Under the pieces are notes generated by a model. The model saw only the letters and a program-made list of their open reading frames with translations. It was not told the origin of the DNA and did no database searches. From Apoderus coryli (lineage: Eukaryota; Arthropoda; Insecta; Coleoptera; Attelabidae), in the NCBI GenBank assembly GCA_911728435.2, contig OU452209.1, positions 11,328,869-11,392,868 of the forward strand: a stretch of DNA of 64,000 nt. Reading direction: 5' to 3'. The number at the start of each line of letters is the position of its first letter. The stretch's first letter is position 1. This document shows positions 61,055-64,000 of this stretch, in pieces. The position numbers and the translations under genes are program-made.

Positions 61055-63090
61055 TTTGTGGTCCTTCTCGTTTTGTATCAGCGATAAATAGAAAAATTAC
61101 ATAGTTTTATGCAAAATATGGAACAAGAAACAGAAAATGTCACAAGTGTCATTACCCAAAAAATTGATACTTGTAAATTCAATGAAAAAACTAAAAGCAT
61201 AGCAGCAATAGAAGATTTGTTGGGATTGCCAGGCCCATCTAAAAGTTTAAATAAATCAGAACATGATAAGCAAGGTATATAGTAGTAAGCAATCATCATT
61301 GTCTCCAAGTCAGATACTAAAATTACAAATAGAGAAGAAGAAGAAAGAATTAAAATTACAAGAAGCATTATATAGTCGTCAAAAAGAGATTATAGAAATG
61401 GAATTTCAATTAAAATTAACCAAATCATGCACCACAGTAAGCAATTTTTTGGCTCAAAATTTTGAAGATATAAAAGTTCAAGAAAATCACACGGTTGAGC
61501 TGGATGAAATTCATTCAATGGACAAAGTTAATAAATGGTTACGTGAAAATAATCAAAATGATCAAGCAGTAAGTTCATTTAACAATAATAATAGTAACAA
61601 TCAAGAGAAGCTCGAAAAAATTTTTATGAGGCAAACTATTGATAAAGGATTGCCATATTTTTCTGGAAACGTCAGAGAATGGCCTAGTTTTTTCAGTCAA
61701 TACAACTATACTACAAATATTTTACAATTGACTAACGCAGAAAATATATGCCGATTGAGGAATGTTTAAAAGGCGATGCTAGACGTGCTGTAGAAGGTCT
61801 GTTATTGTCCGTATCAGTTCCTGCTTCGCATATAATGAATGTTTTAGAAACTAAATATGGTAGACCCGATATTATTGTAAAAACTAGTGAATGAAGCAAA
61901 GAACATTCCAATTGTACGAAGTAACCACTTTTTTGCACTCAGCCACTTTTCAGAAACAGTAACCAACCTAGTATTAACTTTGGAATCTCTAAATTTTCAA
62001 AATTACTTGTTATGTCCTCAATTGCTCGAAGATTTACTTCAAAAATTGCCGTATGGAATGCAAATTTCATGGGGAGAAAGAATATCCAAAAACAATGGTA
62101 AATATTCACTAAATGATTTTAAAAATTGGATAGCTGATAAGGCAAAAGCTATTAGTTACATTCAAAATACGTCAATACAAAAAAATACGAATTTTAAAAG
62201 ATCAATGGTAATGGCGAATAGTAACAATCAAATCGAACGAAAAATTAAACAATGTTTTCTTTGCAACGAACAACACAATTTCGAAAATTGCAAGAAATTC
62301 AAAGAGAAAAGTGTAAATGAAAGATGGTAAATAATTAAAGAAAGTAAAACGTGTTTTTGCTGTCTTAAATCATATCACAGAATATCCGATTGCAGAAATA
62401 AACGTGTATGCGGAATTGAATCATGCGAAAAGTATCATCATAGACTTCTTCACTTTGAAAAGAAAAGAGACATACCACAAGACAATAGAAATACAATTCA
62501 TCAATCATCAGACGTTGCAACAACAGAAGAAGCTAGTTCCAGCCATATGATAGCCCATACTGCACAAAATTATCAACAGGAAATTTTACTTAAAATCGCT
62601 CAAGTGATTTTGAAGGCTAATGACATGGAAATTGAGATTCACGCTTTATTTGACTAGGGTTCGACTGTCAGTCTAATTGACGAAGCATTAGCAAATTAAT
62701 TAAAATTAATTGGCGAAGAAACTAATTTAAATTTAAGATGGACGGACAAAAGTATCTACAAACGATTAACTTCAAGAAAAGTCAACTTTAAAATATCAGG
62801 AATACTAGAAAAAGGATTTTACGAAATGAAAAATGTTTATACCACTAAGGATTTGGACTTACCAATACAAAATATTAACGCTGTAAAATTCAAAAGGAAA
62901 TGGAAACATCTAGAAAATATTAACTTTCCCAGTATTGAAAATATTCAACCTAAATTACTTATTGGTCAAGACAATTGGGAACTCATCGCTACGAGAAAAT
63001 TAATTGAGGGTCCAAAAAATTCACCGGCACTTTCGCACACTAAACTAGGATGGATTGTACACGGAAATGTTACTCAATTTAAAGGCCAAA
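60863..63090 (+). mobile_element. BEL/Pao LTR retrotransposon, plus-strand remnant
   Basis: LTR 60863-61054 (TGTTAGAATTTG...AATTAACA, 192 bp), then a leader and a gag frame from about 61109. The capsid signature is LPYFSGNVREWPSFFSQYNY (61650); zinc knuckles CFLCNEQHNFENC (62250) and CFCCLKSYHRISDC (62356); a protease with a stop where the active-site serine codon is expected (FD*GSTVSLID, 62654), then ISGILEKGFYEMKNVYTT and LLIGQDNW. Frameshifts near 61260 and 61745-61890 and stops at 62330 and 62656 disable it. RT and integrase are absent; it ends at the inverted LTR of a second copy. Confidence 0.9.
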
Positions 63091-63282
63091 TGTTAATTCT
63101 ATTACTATAGTGGACTGTATTTTATCTAATTTTCTATTAAAAACTATTCAACTACTGTTAGCTTTCAAACTATTTTTTTATTCAATGACAACTCGTCAAA
63201 AACTAATAATCATAATGCTGGTCATTAACAAAATAAAGGGTATTACAAATTAATATATAAAATAACAATTCAAATTCAAACA
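63091..63282 (-). repeat. BEL 3' LTR of the minus-strand copy
   Basis: Reads TGTTTGAATTTGAATTG...AATTAACA on the minus strand, 192 bp. A polypurine tract (GGGGGGAGAAA) adjoins it at 63283-63293. Confidence 0.9.
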
Positions 63283-64000
63283 TTTCTCCCCCCTAGAATG
63301 TGTATTCTTCTAAAAATTTAATTGGACAAATCTTAGCGACAGATCGGATATAAATTCCCGTTTTTGTTTTAACGTCAACTATTCGAACTTTGTTATTCTT
63401 GGCTGGATATGTTGCTACAATTTTCCCCATCGGCCAATTGTTACGTGGCAACTGGTTATCGACTACTACAACAACATCATCGACTTTTATATTTCTTTCT
63501 TCTGATAACCATTTTGACCGTGGGATTAACGTTGGCAAGTATTTTCTCATCCATCTGTTCCAAAAAAGTTCAGCTAATTGTTGCGAGTATCTCCACTGCT
63601 TTCTAATATCAATTTTGACTGGAAATATTCCAATAGGTTTAGCTATACTTGTGGTTCCAATTAAAAAACTGTTGGGAGTAAAATCATGTTCATGCGAAGA
63701 AACGTAAGTTAATGGTCGACTATTAACTGTGTGTTCAATTTCCACCATAAGTGTATGTAAAACTTCTAGTCTAGGTGTCTGTTCTTTCAGAATGATTTTT
63801 AACGTTTGTTTTACTGTTCTTATCATCCTCTCCCAGGCACCTGCCATATGGGGACTAGCTGGTGGTACAAATTTCCATTGTATTTTTTCAGCTACTAACT
63901 TATTCTCAATATATTCCGAATCAATGTTTTTTAATGCCTCTTTCAATTCTTTGTTCGCCGACGTCAAATTTGTACCGTTATGACTCCACAAAACTAAAGG
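63091..64000 (-). mobile_element. BEL/Pao LTR retrotransposon, minus-strand copy, runs off the window
   Basis: On the minus strand, an open 232-residue end of the integrase (63991-63293): WSHNGTNLTSANKEL, VPPASPHMAGAWERMIRTVK with the catalytic glutamate, HTVNSRPLTYVSS, FTPNSFLIG, then WNRWMRKYLPTLIPR, VVDNQLPRNNWPMGKIV and the C-terminus, followed by the polypurine tract and 3' LTR. The frame is unbroken to the window edge, so the rest may be intact outside it. Confidence 0.93.

Noticed and set aside
1..64000. tRNA, rRNA and bacterial-type signals
   Set aside because: No sequence with a tRNA B-box and matching acceptor stem was found by eye, and ribosome-binding sites or operons do not apply to this eukaryotic DNA.

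Overview
The window reads as insect (at least arthropod) nuclear DNA: AT-rich, with GT-AG introns (several of about 70 bases) and a dense load of transposable elements typical of insect genomes (non-LTR retrotransposons, Copia, Gypsy and BEL LTR elements, Tc1/mariner, P-type THAP transposons, hammerhead-ribozyme repeats). I cannot name the species.

One host gene can be assembled completely. An SLC30A9 (ZnT9)-like mitochondrial zinc transporter lies on the minus strand from 35996 to 4116. It has 11 exons whose splice phases all agree, 622 codons and a poly(A) signal at 3872-3877. Its introns total about 30 kb and hold most of the repeats seen between 4 and 35 kb: LINE fragments, a 1.5-kb palindrome with four hammerhead motifs, foldback elements, an intact 4.5-kb Copia element with matching LTRs, and a roughly 1-kb satellite block. 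A probable last exon of a leucine-rich-repeat gene lies on the plus strand at 38844-39091.

Outside this gene the window is almost wholly mobile DNA. At 0.7-2.0, 43.0-44.3 and 46.8-48.2 kb are three internally deleted P-type elements, each with a perfect 8-bp target duplication; the middle one sits in the endonuclease domain of a LINE. At 50.2-50.6 kb two direct repeats each carry a hammerhead and resemble a retrozyme. At 53.7-56.3 kb a long-inverted-repeat element contains a second transposon-like element (54.0-55.4 kb), which itself contains a palindrome with one hammerhead copy and one copy lacking the core. At 56.9-57.6 kb is a 5'-truncated mariner. From 58.4 to 64.0 kb are LINE, Gypsy and two oppositely oriented BEL remnants.

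The most unusual theme is hammerhead ribozymes: twelve motifs in 64 kb, several with intact core and helices, six of them sense-oriented in introns of the zinc transporter gene. All calls come from reading the sequence; no database or folding search was run.
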